Below are positions 8,782 through 20,640 of a DNA stretch of 64,000 bases, one piece after another. The stretch comes from Chloroflexus aurantiacus J-10-fl. GTDB taxonomy: Bacteria > Chloroflexota > Chloroflexia > Chloroflexales > Chloroflexaceae. The translations under genes were made by a program, and so were the position numbers. How positions within the stretch are numbered: position 1 is the first letter of the stretch; every line of letters begins with the position of its first letter. Where the stretch lies: assembly GCF_000018865.1 (NCBI RefSeq), contig NC_010175.1, positions 992,001 through 1,056,000 of the forward strand. The letters run 5' to 3'. The notes under the pieces were generated by a model. That model ran no database searches and was not told the origin of the DNA. It saw only the letters and a program-made list of their open reading frames with translations.

Positions 8782-9966
8782 TTACTGGCCACTCCATCCG
8801 AAACCACCGATCAGTGCGCAGAGGAGCACAACTGCCCACGGTGGTATGCGCCAGAGGTGTAGCGCAGCAAAAGAACCTAGCGCCAGTGCCACATCAAAGG
8901 GGCCACGGATCGCGCTGGTTATCACTGGCTGATACAAGGCTGCCAGCAAAACCCCTACCACGGCTGCATTCACACCAGCCAGAGCGGCCTGCGCATCGGG
9001 CCGGGCGCGTAGGGTTGCCCAAAAGGGTAATGCTGCCCACACCAGCAAAAACGAGGGCAGAAAGATAGCAACGAGGGCCAATATCCCGCCAACCCAACCG
9101 GCGGGGTACGCTGATGCCACTGCGCCCAGATACGCACTAAAACTCAACAATGGGCCTGGTACGGCCTGCGCAGCGCCATAACCGGCGATGAAGGTCTCCG
9201 CACTCATGAAGTCGCCACCAACTACAACCGGCTCCAGAAGCGGCAGCACCACATGCCCACCTCCGAATACCAGAGAGCCGCTACGTACCATACCCGCCAG
9301 CAGAGTCAGCGTTGGATTGCCGCCGAACGAGGTGATGATTAACGAACCGGCCAGTAAGATAGCAAAGAGCAAACCGAACAGCATACCGATACGCGGCATA
9401 ATCGGCGATTTGATGACAGAATTGCTGTTCGTTTGGAACTGGAGCAGGCGCCACCCGATCAGCCCGCCGACCCCAATCACCAGCAATTGCACAAGAGCAT
9501 CTGACCAGATCACGAGGATCACAGCGGCAATAACTGCTATACTTGCCCGCAACCGGTCTGGACAGAGCCGCTGCCCCATCTGCCAGACCGCCTGTGCCAC
9601 CACTGCCACGACCACCACTTTTAAGCCATGCAACCAGCCACTGCCGGCCACATCACCCAACAGCGCAATGCCGTAGGCAAAAGCGATCATGATCAAGGCG
9701 GACGGCAACGTAAATCCCAGCCAGGCTGCTAATCCGCCCAGCAGACCTGCACGTATCGTGCCAATCGCAATCCCTACCTGGCTGCTGGCCGGCCCCGGTA
9801 AAAACTGGCACAGCGCAATCAGGTCGGCATACATTACTTCATCGAGCCAGCGTCGCCGCTCGACCAGATCAGCCCGAAAATAACCTAAATGAGCTACCGG
9901 CCCCCCAAATGACGTCAGACCAAGGCGTAAAAACACCAGGAAAACGGTCAGTGGTGATGTTGACAT
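8782..9966 (-). CDS. chrA: Chromate transporter, two-domain CHR family
   Basis: 394 residues with about ten hydrophobic segments in two homologous halves. The N-terminal signature is GLTSFGGPVAHLGYF with FLPGPASSQ, and the second half repeats it as LVFGGGHVVLPLLEP with QAVPGPLLS. Family members export chromate, though many homologues have unknown substrates. It lies 11 bp after the DNA glycosylase gene on the same strand and is probably co-transcribed with it, which would fit an oxidative-damage or metal-stress unit (inference). Confidence 0.9.
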   Translation of the reverse strand: MSTSPLTVFLVFLRLGLTSFGGPVAHLGYFRADLVERRRWLDEVMYADLIALCQFLPGPASSQVGIAIGTIRAGLLGGLAAWLGFTLPSALIMIAFAYGIALLGDVAGSGWLHGLKVVVVAVVAQAVWQMGQRLCPDRLRASIAVIAAVILVIWSDALVQLLVIGVGGLIGWRLLQFQTNSNSVIKSPIMPRIGMLFGLLFAILLAGSLIITSFGGNPTLTLLAGMVRSGSLVFGGGHVVLPLLEPVVVGGDFMSAETFIAGYGAAQAVPGPLLSFSAYLGAVASAYPAGWVGGILALVAIFLPSFLLVWAALPFWATLRARPDAQAALAGVNAAVVGVLLAALYQPVITSAIRGPFDVALALGSFAALHLWRIPPWAVVLLCALIGGFGWSGQ

Positions 9967-9977
9967 AGCCGCTCACG

Positions 9978-10790
9978 TTAAGACAATTGGCGATGGCCCT
10001 GATACCACGTACACACCGAACGTAATGGACAACCATCGTGGCGATCAAGAAAACTGTTCCGGCCTGGCTGTCGTGAATAGACCCGCCGGGCCGGTGGGCC
10101 ATCGCACCGTGGTCGGCTCAGGCAATAACGAACAGCCAGCTCGTTGAGTTGGGCATGGAAATCGGCCAGTAATCGGGGATCAGACGGCAGCGCAGCCGCA
10201 ATGATGTGTTGAACCTGATGGTAACTGGCTCGATCCCAGGCAATCTCGTCAGGTACCAGGCGCGCAAAAATCCGCCGGGTGTAGGCATCAACCACGAACA
10301 ATGGATGATCGCCGGCATAGAGCATAATCACATCTGCCGTCTCCGGGCCAATGCGCGGCAACGTCAGCAATTCACGGCGCAGCATTGCCGTCGGGCGGCG
10401 CAACATTGCCGCAACATCGCCGTAGCGTTCACTAATCGCACGGGCGAGGGCAATCAATCCAGCAGCTTTCTGACGATAGAAGGCACAGGGATAGATCAAT
10501 TCGGCAACATCGGCGACCGTCGCCTGAGCGAGTGCATGCAAATCAATCAGCCCGGCCCGATAGAGACGCTCAATCGCACCTTCAACCGTCTCCCAGCGCG
10601 TCTGCTGCACCAGCACGGCACCGATCACAATTTCGAGCTGTGGGTTGGAACTTATAATCGGCCACCATGGCTGGTGAGCCTCTGGGCCGTAGAGCACCCC
10701 AAAATGGCTCACCAGCCGCCGGTAGACATCAAGTGGACTGACACGATGCTGCCAGCTCGTCATTGAATCGCTTGGCGTTCCAGGTTGCAC
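9978..10790 (-). CDS. Endonuclease III-like DNA glycosylase (HhH-GPD, Fe-S)
   Basis: 270 residues from a GTG start with GAGGG 7 nt upstream; an ATG nine codons later is possible. The helix-hairpin-helix LPRIGPETAD is followed by VVDAYTRR with the catalytic Asp. Four C-terminal cysteines (YCLSRPRC... CPLRSVC) form the 4Fe-4S loop. It removes damaged or mispaired bases in base excision repair. The early ILVQQTRW-like segment (here VLVQQTRWETVEGA) resembles the archaeal mismatch-glycosylase branch more than classical Nth; the exact substrate is unknown. An unusual insert of about 30 residues splits the Cys loop. Confidence 0.87.
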   Translation of the reverse strand: MQPGTPSDSMTSWQHRVSPLDVYRRLVSHFGVLYGPEAHQPWWPIISSNPQLEIVIGAVLVQQTRWETVEGAIERLYRAGLIDLHALAQATVADVAELIYPCAFYRQKAAGLIALARAISERYGDVAAMLRRPTAMLRRELLTLPRIGPETADVIMLYAGDHPLFVVDAYTRRIFARLVPDEIAWDRASYHQVQHIIAAALPSDPRLLADFHAQLNELAVRYCLSRPRCDGPPARRVYSRQPGRNSFLDRHDGCPLRSVCTWYQGHRQLS

Positions 10791-10843
10791 AACGAATCCC
10801 TCAACGCAATCGACAATGTATCAGCATCGTGCCGGTCTGAACA

Positions 10844-12994
<2,151 letters not shown>

Positions 12995-13192
12995 GATACC
13001 CCCACATCATCATATTGATGAACAATGTCCGCTTGTACTGGTATGATACCAGGAACTCTGTTATCACCGCCATGTTGTCTGACACTTTTCCATGTGCTGC
13101 GCAGCGGGAAATGACGGCTGAGTGCAATTGTAGCCGCTTACGGCAAATTTGTCCACTATGCAACTAATTTTTGGTCGCATGAGTGAGGGAGG

Positions 13193-13285
13193 GGATAGGA
13201 GATAGGAGATAGGAGATAGGAGATAGGAGATAGGAGATAGGAAATAGGAAATAGGAGATAGGAAATAGGAGATAAGAGATAGGAG
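13193..13285 (+). repeat. 7-bp microsatellite GGAGATA
   Basis: About thirteen units of GGAGATA with GGAAATA variants. It is the same motif as in the arrays near 7.6 kb and 25 kb. Confidence 0.93.
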
Positions 13286-13487
13286 GTATTGTCGGTCGCT
13301 TCACGGTATTCTGCTGTATCAGATCAAATCTGGCGTAATAGCGTTCATAAACCGTGTTCCAACGATCACGCTGGCACCACCCCTGAGTGCGGACGTACAG
13401 AACCAGTCTTGCCGTAACACAGTGAGATCACGTTTCGGAGAGGATACCATTTCCGTATAGGATTACCCGTCTCGCATCGTTTGGAGT

Positions 13488-13506
13488 GCGGCAGCCATGC
13501 TGCCGC
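13488..13506. repeat. 19-bp palindrome, copy 1
   Basis: GCGGCAGCCATGCTGCCGC, a perfect 7-bp-stem palindrome. It occurs exactly at eight places in the window, always intergenic (13488, 13722, 16963, 52444, 53887, 54235, 54583, 54931), with conserved flanks TTTGGAGT and GCCAGCCGTGCTC. Confidence 0.85.
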
Positions 13507-13721
13507 GCCAGCCGTGCTCACAATCCGGTGCGCGGTTCAGCGGCTTCTTTACCAGTCAGATCACATCTGGTTTCCTCAACATCATCGCTCGTGCGCACAC
13601 CATCACGCTGCCAGTGACCACGGACACAGAGAACTGCGTTTCTGCTGGCCTCACCGTCGTATGACGTGCCGGCATAGATACCGTCTCCAGCCTGGATTAC
13701 CCGTCTCGCATCGTTTGGCGT

Positions 13722-13740
13722 GCGGCAGCCATGCTGCCGC
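13722..13740. repeat. 19-bp palindrome, copy 2
   Basis: Exact second copy within the duplicated block of this intergenic region. Confidence 0.85.
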
Positions 13741-14110
13741 GCCAGCCGTGCTCTCGATCCGAGGAGATAGGAAATAGGAGATAGAAGGTATTGTCAGTTG
13801 CTTCACGATGTTCTGCTTCATCACCAGTGATCCACAGGTGCGTGTCGGAACGCGGGCCGGGCAGAGCGACACTCCATCTGCACACCGCAGGTGGTACGCA
13901 AGCAATCGCATATCAGAACATCCCATTCGTTTAAAAATGTTATGTCAACTTTAATCCTAAACCAGGATAACCGGCGACAAAACCACCACGCACGTGCTAC
14001 GCTGAACGACCTGGCGGTAAACGAATGTCGCGTGATCTCGGCTCTAACCGAACTGACGTTATAATAGCGACAAACAACGCAATGAACTGGTGAACGCTCA
14101 CCGGATACGT

Positions 14111-16075
14111 ATGAAACATATTCTCTCACCAGGCTGGGTCATCGAACTCCCCAGCGACCATCCAACGGCCCAATTCGCCGCCCATGAATTACGCCAGGCC
14201 ATCCAACGAATGGGTGGCCCGCCACTCCCACTTGTTGGTCAGGCGCACGACCACCGGATCAGCCTGCGTCACGGTGCTGCCGGCGATGGCTTCGTTCGCT
14301 TCGCCGACGAACATGGTCTTGTCTTAGTCGGTGAAGGCCCAACCGGACTACTCTACGCCGTGTACCATCTGCTCGAAAGCTGGGGATGGCTGTGGGTCGG
14401 CCCTGGCGTTACCAACGAGCGAGTACCTTGCCCTGATCAGATCGCCTTACCAGAAGCAACATTCGCCGGGCAACCGGCATTCACCCGCCGGGGTCTGGTC
14501 ATCGGCCACGACATCTTTCTAGCGCAGGCCGAAGCGTGGATTGAGTGGGCAGCACACGCCCGACTCAACACCATCTTCATTCACACTATCGGCGATCAGG
14601 GGATGCCGCTTGGTGCCTGCCGTCTACGCTCGTGGCAACAACAGCGCAACCGCCTCTGGCCATTGATCCGCGAGCGAGGGCTACGGCTGGAAATCGGTGG
14701 TCATCACCTCACCGACGCTCTTCCACGCAAGCGCTTTCGCCGCCAACCGGAACTCTTCCGCTTCAACGGTCGTCGTCGCGTATCTGATGGCAACCCCTGT
14801 CCGACCAACCCTACCACCCAGGCGCTGGTTCGTGAATGGGCACGATCCTTTTTTCTGGCCGAACCCGACGCGGCAGTCTATCACCTCTGGCCGGTTGATC
14901 GTCTGAGCGGCGGCTGGTGCCTGTGCCCACAATGTGCACAGCTCAGCCCTGCCGATCAGTCGTTGTTGCTGGTGAATGTGATGGCCGACGAACTGGCTGC
15001 GATCAATCCGACCGCCCGGATCAGCTTTCTGGCCTACCACGACACCATGGCGCGGCCACAACAGATTGTCCCGGCAGCGAATGTAGAGGCCCTCATTGCG
15101 CCACGCATGCGCTCGTATGCTGCCGGCATTGGCACGTCCACTCACCCGATCAACGGCCCGCTTGCCGAACAAATTGCAGCCATCAGCGAACTATTTCCCG
15201 CCGGAGTCAGCGTCTTCGAGTACTACCTCGATGGGATTCTGTTCAAATCAGCCCTGCCACCTCTTAGCAACACCATTGCTGCCGATCTCCGCACCTATCG
15301 CGACTGGGGCGTAACCGGCGTTCATGCCCTGCTCACCGGCGACCGGCCCTGGCTGGCTCCCGGCCCCAACCCGCACACCTTCGCTGCCCTTGCCTGGAAT
15401 CCCCACCAGGACCCGTCAGCACTTCGTCATCAATACGCCGCGATCCGCTCTCCGGCCAACCCAACCCTGCTTGATCAGGTGTATACAGCGCTTGAAGAGG
15501 CCTGGCAACAGGTGCTCGACATCACCCCGGCAGAGGTTCAACGCCAGCATCCCGGTCGTCGCCGTGACCCGATTTCACAACCACCCCGTGACGTTCTCGA
15601 CGGCTACGATATTCCATCGCCGTACTGCGAACAGCGCCTCTCGATCCTGCATACCGCGCTGGATATTATCGCTACCGGCGAAGCCTTGCTGACACCCAAC
15701 AGTGCCACGCCTGAGTCCTCGGCACTCGCCGCCGATCTGGCCGAATGGACACACAGCAGACTGTTACTACGGTTCCTCGCTGCCCGGCAAGAAGTCGCCG
15801 TCCTCCAGGCCCGGCGGGCGCCACCGGCTCGCCAGCAGCAGGCGCTGGCCGCAGCACGTGAAACCCACGCCGATCTACTCGACTGGGCAGGACGCTACGT
15901 ACCACCGACGGCACGCTCCGGTCACCGCCTGTTCCGCACCATCCTGAAACTGCACCTTGACCATCTTGAGAGCCAGATCGCCCCTCCCTGGCGCCAGGCC
16001 CAAATGCGCTGGCGTCGTTTGCGGGAACTCACCATCATTTTTGCTCAGCTTTGGCGGGGATGGTTATTACGGTAG
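14111..16075 (+). CDS. DUF4838-type protein, glycoside-hydrolase-like
   Basis: 654 residues from ATG 14111; a GTG seven codons earlier is possible. The N-terminal region (HPTAQFAAHELRQAIQRMGG, then GLLYAVYHLLE) resembles the alpha-glucuronidase/GH20 accessory domain. The middle, with LNTIFIHTIGD and WCLCPQCAQLSPADQ, matches the TIM-barrel DUF4838 family, whose members are presumed carbohydrate-active. There is no signal peptide. The C terminus ends in a 178-bp repeat that supplies the stop codon, so the last few residues may be recent. The substrate is unknown. Confidence 0.72.
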   Translation: MKHILSPGWVIELPSDHPTAQFAAHELRQAIQRMGGPPLPLVGQAHDHRISLRHGAAGDGFVRFADEHGLVLVGEGPTGLLYAVYHLLESWGWLWVGPGVTNERVPCPDQIALPEATFAGQPAFTRRGLVIGHDIFLAQAEAWIEWAAHARLNTIFIHTIGDQGMPLGACRLRSWQQQRNRLWPLIRERGLRLEIGGHHLTDALPRKRFRRQPELFRFNGRRRVSDGNPCPTNPTTQALVREWARSFFLAEPDAAVYHLWPVDRLSGGWCLCPQCAQLSPADQSLLLVNVMADELAAINPTARISFLAYHDTMARPQQIVPAANVEALIAPRMRSYAAGIGTSTHPINGPLAEQIAAISELFPAGVSVFEYYLDGILFKSALPPLSNTIAADLRTYRDWGVTGVHALLTGDRPWLAPGPNPHTFAALAWNPHQDPSALRHQYAAIRSPANPTLLDQVYTALEEAWQQVLDITPAEVQRQHPGRRRDPISQPPRDVLDGYDIPSPYCEQRLSILHTALDIIATGEALLTPNSATPESSALAADLAEWTHSRLLLRFLAARQEVAVLQARRAPPARQQQALAAARETHADLLDWAGRYVPPTARSGHRLFRTILKLHLDHLESQIAPPWRQAQMRWRRLRELTIIFAQLWRGWLLR

Positions 16076-16490
16076 CGGATTCAGGTATGCCGCTATAGCA
16101 AGGCCAGATGCTTCCCACCGGCATACCGGTGGAGAGAGAGATTCACATCGATGCCAGCAGGATGCGCGTGCGGCAGCCAAAGGTTCGCTCTCCAACCAAA
16201 CAGCAGCGTAGACTCTGGTGGTAATGGGTGATGGATGATGGTTATGACAGTAGCGGATGCATGCATTCCGCTATAGCAAGGCCAGACCCCTCCCACCGGC
16301 ATGCCGGTGGAGAGTGATTCACATCGATGCCAGCAGAATGCGCGTGCGGCAGCCAAAGGTTCGCTCTCCAACCAAACAGCAGCGTAGACTCTGGTGGTAA
16401 TGGGTGACGGAGGATGATTATTACGGTAGCGGATGCATGTATTCCGCTATAGCAAGGCCAGACCCCTCCCACCGGTATGCAGGTGGAGAG
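16062..16490 (+). repeat. 178-bp tandem repeat, about 2.4 copies
   Basis: Units start at 16062, 16240 and 16416, each with GTAGCGGAT, CGCTATAGCAAGGCCAGA and an inner inverted repeat CCACCGGCATGCCGGTGG. The first unit begins inside the DUF4838 gene and provides its TAG stop. Confidence 0.88.
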
Positions 16491-16551
16491 AGTGTCTATT
16501 GTCGATGCAAGTATAGTGAACAAGCGCCAGTATCCCCTGGGAAAGCCGGGA

Positions 16552-17340
16552 ACGCACGCCTCTGTCGCCCCCATCACCTGCGCACTGGGAGCGCGCGCCT
16601 CCGGCGCGCCTAACCGACCCACGACAGCGAGAGCCATACCACACCGCCGCTTCCCGCCCCAGCGGGGGCTATACATTACCTACAAGTCGCGCTGCGTTAG
16701 GCCGGGCTGCAAGTACTCCCCGTGGCGCAGGCTCCCCGTGGCGCAGGCTTCCAGCCTGCGTGGAGGCATTCCTCTCTACCGCCGTCAGGCGCTGGCCATG
16801 GCCGCTGGTGCGCAGGCACGAACCTGGTACAACCAAACGTCTACGCACAGGTATCGTATGCATGCCTGACCGACTCGATGATCGGCACGAGCACACTCAG
16901 CCCTCCCCCGTGACCAGGATGGGGAACGGTATGCCACGCGCCGGATCGTAAGCACGGCTGGCGCGGCAGCATGGCTGCCGCACTCCAAACCGCGCGACAC
17001 GCGCATAACAAGCGGGTACGGTAATCCATCCAGCACGTGCTGGCACGGCTTGAGCGGTGCACTACCAACGAGCCAGTCGCTCAAAATAGCACCAATAGCG
17101 ATCATACCCGCTGATACGCACCTGGTTGACACCAGTTATGGGTAATGCATAGCCCAGCGGGGACGGGCCGGGGTGGGGACGTGTCTGTATGCTCTGCGAG
17201 CACTCCCCTCCAGTGCCCCCATCACCTGCGCACTGGGAGCGCGCGCCGGAGGCGCGCCCCCAACCGGCCCACGACAGCGGGAGCCATCCGCCACCGCCGC
17301 TTCCCGCCCCCAGCGGGGGCGGGGTAGGGTGGGGGCGTCT
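16552..17340. repeat. Composite dispersed repeats; no gene in 16491-17683
   Basis: It includes a repeat of about 470 bp (16690-17165) that recurs at 53635-54085, with the 19-bp palindrome at 16963-16981. It also has two copies of CATCACCTGCGCACTGGGAG followed by GC-rich palindromes of the GCGCGCCTCCGGCGCGC type (16571 and 17220), and a CGCAGGCTTCCAGCCTGCG hairpin. No supported coding sequence lies here. Confidence 0.75.
16963..16981. repeat. 19-bp palindrome, copy 3
   Basis: Exact copy, reverse orientation of flanks relative to the 13-kb copies. Confidence 0.85.
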
Positions 17341-17504
17341 CACCAATCCAATCACTGCCAGGAGCAGCGCAAGCACAACCCGCACTCCTATCATCACTCT
17401 GCCACCGCACCTGAGTGCGCAGCGTAGCATCGTTTCCGTCCGTGCCCCTTTGCATCACCGACAGCACAATGCTACATTCCACGAACAACACCTCTCGCAG
17501 CCCC

Positions 17505-17533
17505 TTGACTCTGCCTGATACACGTTATATAGT
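17505..17533 (+). promoter_or_regulatory. Candidate promoter of the SBP56 gene
   Basis: TTGACT and TATAGT are spaced by 17 bp, about 150 bp before the start codon. Confidence 0.45.
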
Positions 17534-17683
17534 TCGATTATCGGTAGCAATCCTCTCCATACGACTGACGTTTCAGTCTGTACAAACGCGCCTGGCGCGA
17601 CATTGGTACTGAGTGTCTGTTTAGAAACACATCCCAACCTTATCAACCGTATCAAGACAGCGTAGTCTGCAAAGGAGGTTCGC

Positions 17684-19075
17684 ATGGTCACCTGGCGTCC
17701 AGACCCCACATTCTATCCATCACCACGGATGGCGGTTAAGGCTCCAGCCGAGAAGCTGGCCTATGTGGTGCGTCTCAACCCAATGGCAAACGGCAAGCCC
17801 GATGCAATGTGTGTCGTGGATGTCGATAGTCAGTCGAGTACATTTGGTCAAGTCGTTGGGGTCACCGACATGCCCTACACCGGTGGTGAACTCCACCATT
17901 TTGGCTGGAATGCGTGCAGTTCAATGCTCTGCCCAAATGCACCACATCCCCACGTCGAACGCCGGTATCTGGTTGTGCCGGATATTCGCAGCTCGCATAT
18001 TACCATTCTCGACACAAAGCCCGACCCCACCCAACCGAAAGTAGTGAAAGTTATCGATCCAAATGAACTCGCCGAACGCACCGGGTATGCTCGTCCGCAT
18101 ACTGTTCACTGTGGGCCAGACGGCATCTACATCTCGGCGCTGGGTTCACCAGAGGGTGAAGGACCCGGCGGAATCTTCATCCTCGACCACGACAACCTGG
18201 AAGTGCTTGGACGCTGGGAGATCGACCGTGGCGATCAGTATCTGCATTACGACTTTTGGTGGCACCTCGGTTATGACACCCTGCTGACCAGTGAATGGGG
18301 TACCCCACGTATGGTCGAAAGTGGCGTTCTCGGCGACGAGCTATTGGCCGGCAAGTACGGTCATCGCCTCCACGTATGGGACCTCTACCGCCGCCGTCAT
18401 TTGCAGACCCTTGACCTGGGTGCTGAATATCAAATGGCGCTGGAGTTGCGTCCGGCCCACGACCCAACCAAAGCCTACGGCTTCATGAACTGTGTGGTGA
18501 GCCTGAAAGACCTTTCAGCCTCCATCTGGCTGTGGTACCGCGACAACGGTTCCTGGCACCTGAAGAAGGTGATCGACATTCCCGCCGAACCGGCGTCCGA
18601 AGACCAGCTTCCTCCTATCCTGAAGCCGTTTAAAGCAGTACCACCACTCGTTACCGACATTAACCTGAGTGTCGATGACCGCTTCCTTTATGTATCGTGT
18701 TGGGGCACAGGTGAGTTGCATCAATACGATGTATCTGATCCGTTTAACCCGCGCTTGACCGGCAAAGTGCAAATTGGTGGTATCGTCCGTCGGGCCGGGC
18801 ATCCAGCGACATCTGCCGAACTTAACGGTGGGCCACAAATGGTGGAAATCAGCCGCGATGGCCGACGGGTCTACTTCACCAATTCGCTGTACCGGGCGTG
18901 GGACGAGCAATTTTATCCAGATGGGATCAAGGGCTGGATGGTCAAGGTAGATGTTAATCCCGACGGTGGCATGCAATTCGATCCCAATTTCTTCGTCGAT
19001 TTCGGTGAGCAGCGGGTACACCAAATCCGGCTTCAGGGTGGTGACGCATCGAGCGATTCGTACTGCTTCCCATGA
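17684..19075 (+). CDS. SBP56 family protein (selenium-binding protein / methanethiol oxidase)
   Basis: 463 residues, the usual family length. Seen are the metal/selenium site elements ELHHFGWNACSSMLCP (conserved Cys-containing loop), RPHTVHCGPDG and HYDFWWHLGYD. The family folds as a beta-propeller; characterised members oxidise methanethiol to formaldehyde, H2S and peroxide using copper, while plant and animal forms were named for selenium binding. No signal peptide is visible. A strong AAAGGAGG precedes the ATG. The membrane gene 144 bp downstream is likely co-transcribed. Confidence 0.93.
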   Translation: MVTWRPDPTFYPSPRMAVKAPAEKLAYVVRLNPMANGKPDAMCVVDVDSQSSTFGQVVGVTDMPYTGGELHHFGWNACSSMLCPNAPHPHVERRYLVVPDIRSSHITILDTKPDPTQPKVVKVIDPNELAERTGYARPHTVHCGPDGIYISALGSPEGEGPGGIFILDHDNLEVLGRWEIDRGDQYLHYDFWWHLGYDTLLTSEWGTPRMVESGVLGDELLAGKYGHRLHVWDLYRRRHLQTLDLGAEYQMALELRPAHDPTKAYGFMNCVVSLKDLSASIWLWYRDNGSWHLKKVIDIPAEPASEDQLPPILKPFKAVPPLVTDINLSVDDRFLYVSCWGTGELHQYDVSDPFNPRLTGKVQIGGIVRRAGHPATSAELNGGPQMVEISRDGRRVYFTNSLYRAWDEQFYPDGIKGWMVKVDVNPDGGMQFDPNFFVDFGEQRVHQIRLQGGDASSDSYCFP

Positions 19076-19219
19076 TCTGAATACGCTCCTCACCATCCTC
19101 GTGAGGAACCATTCGTGGCGCAGGCGTGCCGGAGCAAGGCTTCGGCACGCCCAACAAGCGATACGACAACTGGTCGTAGCATCATCCCGTAAAGACATAT
19201 CAGCATAAGGACTCTGCCA

Positions 19220-19894
19220 GTGGATCAGACAACGACCTTGATCTGGATGTCGCTATTTGCGCTGGGCCTGTTTCACGGCATAAACCCCGCGATGGGCTGG
19301 TTGTTTGCCGTTGGGCTGGGATTACAAGAGCAGCGTTTGCAGGCTGTGTTGTATGCCTTCGGCCCGATTGCCCTCGGTCATGCAGCGGCCATTGGCGTGG
19401 CGGCGATTGTCGTCGCCCTTCTGGGGCAAACGCTGCCCACCGACCTCTTGCTGGTGTTGACCGGAGTAGCACTCCTGTTGTTCAGCGGATGGCGGCTGCT
19501 GGTACGTTTTCGCCATCCACGAACCCGTTTCCGGGCCAATTGGTGGCAGCTCGTCTCGTGGTCGTTCCTGATGGCAACGGCCCACGGTGCCGGCCTGATG
19601 GTCGCGCCATTTCTGGCCATGATGACACCGACCTCACATGCGCTACACGCCGGTCACGCTCATCATAGCCCGGCTCTGAGCGAGTCGCTGGGAGTAGCCT
19701 TGCTGGCAACAGGTGTCCATACGGCCGGTATGTTTCTTGCCATGGTTGCGGCAGCACTGGCTGTGTACTGGATCATGGGGCTTGAAGTACTCCGCCGGGC
19801 CTGGATCAATACCGATGTAATCTGGATTGCCGTTCTCACCATTACCGGTGGCATCACGCTGGGGTGGGGATTGTGGGAAATATGGCTGGTGTAA
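19220..19894 (+). CDS. Integral membrane protein, possible NicO/LysE-like transporter
   Basis: 224 residues with about six membrane segments. The first helix carries HGINPAMGWLFAVGLG, and a second conserved His lies in ATAHGAGLMVAPF. A His-rich loop HALHAGHAHHSP follows (about residues 138-150). Repeated membrane His motifs and a His loop recall metal/cobalt exporters and LysE-like proteins, but I cannot name the substrate. It starts with GTG after AAGGA. Its position behind SBP56 suggests transport of copper or a sulfur compound linked to that enzyme (inference). Confidence 0.7.
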   Translation: MDQTTTLIWMSLFALGLFHGINPAMGWLFAVGLGLQEQRLQAVLYAFGPIALGHAAAIGVAAIVVALLGQTLPTDLLLVLTGVALLLFSGWRLLVRFRHPRTRFRANWWQLVSWSFLMATAHGAGLMVAPFLAMMTPTSHALHAGHAHHSPALSESLGVALLATGVHTAGMFLAMVAAALAVYWIMGLEVLRRAWINTDVIWIAVLTITGGITLGWGLWEIWLV

Positions 19895-19998
19895 AGGGGC
19901 AGGACCCGGCAGGTTGAAGAATCGGCAGGTTAAAACCCTGCCTCACGTCGTCAAAGCCTCTTCGAGGCTTGCCTGCCGGCGGGGGTGGGTGTGTTGTT

Positions 19999-20115
19999 CA
20001 GAACTTATTTCATAAAAGCTGTGCTGTCGTGATCCCAGACAGCCGTACAGGTGCGCATTAACGCTTGCCAATCGCGCTGGATTAGTTGCCTTGCCTGCGC
20101 GTCATACGCGGGTCG
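19999..20115 (+). mobile_element. MITE left-end fragment
   Basis: CAGAACTTATTTCATAAAAG matches the left end of the full elements at 28594 and 52326, and the similarity continues through GGATTAGTTGCCTTGC. No right end was found, so it is truncated. Confidence 0.6.
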
Positions 20116-20229
20116 TGCGGTATGGAGTGGGGCACCACGCTACCTCACCAGCCATGCTTCGTGCCAGGCGCGTGTTACGCTGTTGATCCTGCTGGTCGCG
20201 GGGATGCTGTTATCCACCACAGAGGCACA

Positions 20230-20640
20230 GAGAACACAGAGAATGGGTATAAACGGATCACCAATACTTACCGAGCATCCGCGCGTATCCGCCAGCCCCG
20301 CGTCCATACCATGTCCCGTCACGATAACCACGAATACTCAGTGATGCGTAGCGTCAGGTTAGGTATCACCAACCCTGACAGAACCTCCGCGTGTATCCGC
20401 CAAATCCGCGTCCATCCGTGTCCCCTCACGATAACCACGAATACGTAGTGGTGCGGAGCGTCAGGTGACGGATCACCAACACTGACAGAGCATCCGCGCG
20501 TATCCGCCAAATCCGCGTCCATCCGTGTCCCGTCACGATAACCACGAATACGTAACGATGCGTAGCATCAGGTTACGGATCACCAACCCTTACAGAACCT
20601 CCGCGTGTATCCGCCAAATCCGCGTCCATCCGTGTCCCGT
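20230..20640 (-). repeat. 107-bp tandem repeat, four copies
   Basis: Homologous points fall at 20276, 20384, 20491 and 20598. Each unit has the core GTATCCGCCAAATCCGCG then TCCATCCGTGTCCC. Its complement is the CGCGGATGGACGCGG family seen at 50.4-51.0 kb. Confidence 0.88.

Larger units (their letters stand above)
12995..14089. other. 1.1-kb intergenic region with repeats, no gene
   Basis: It holds the microsatellite at 13193-13285 and two diverged copies of a segment of roughly 90 bp (13462-13520 and 13693-13755). Each copy contains the GCGGCAGCCATGCTGCCGC palindrome. The sequence GGTATTGTC(A/G)GT after the microsatellite also recurs after a short GGAGATAG run at 13763-13785, so the whole block appears duplicated. 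A lone TATAAT at 14060-14065 precedes the next gene. Confidence 0.7.
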
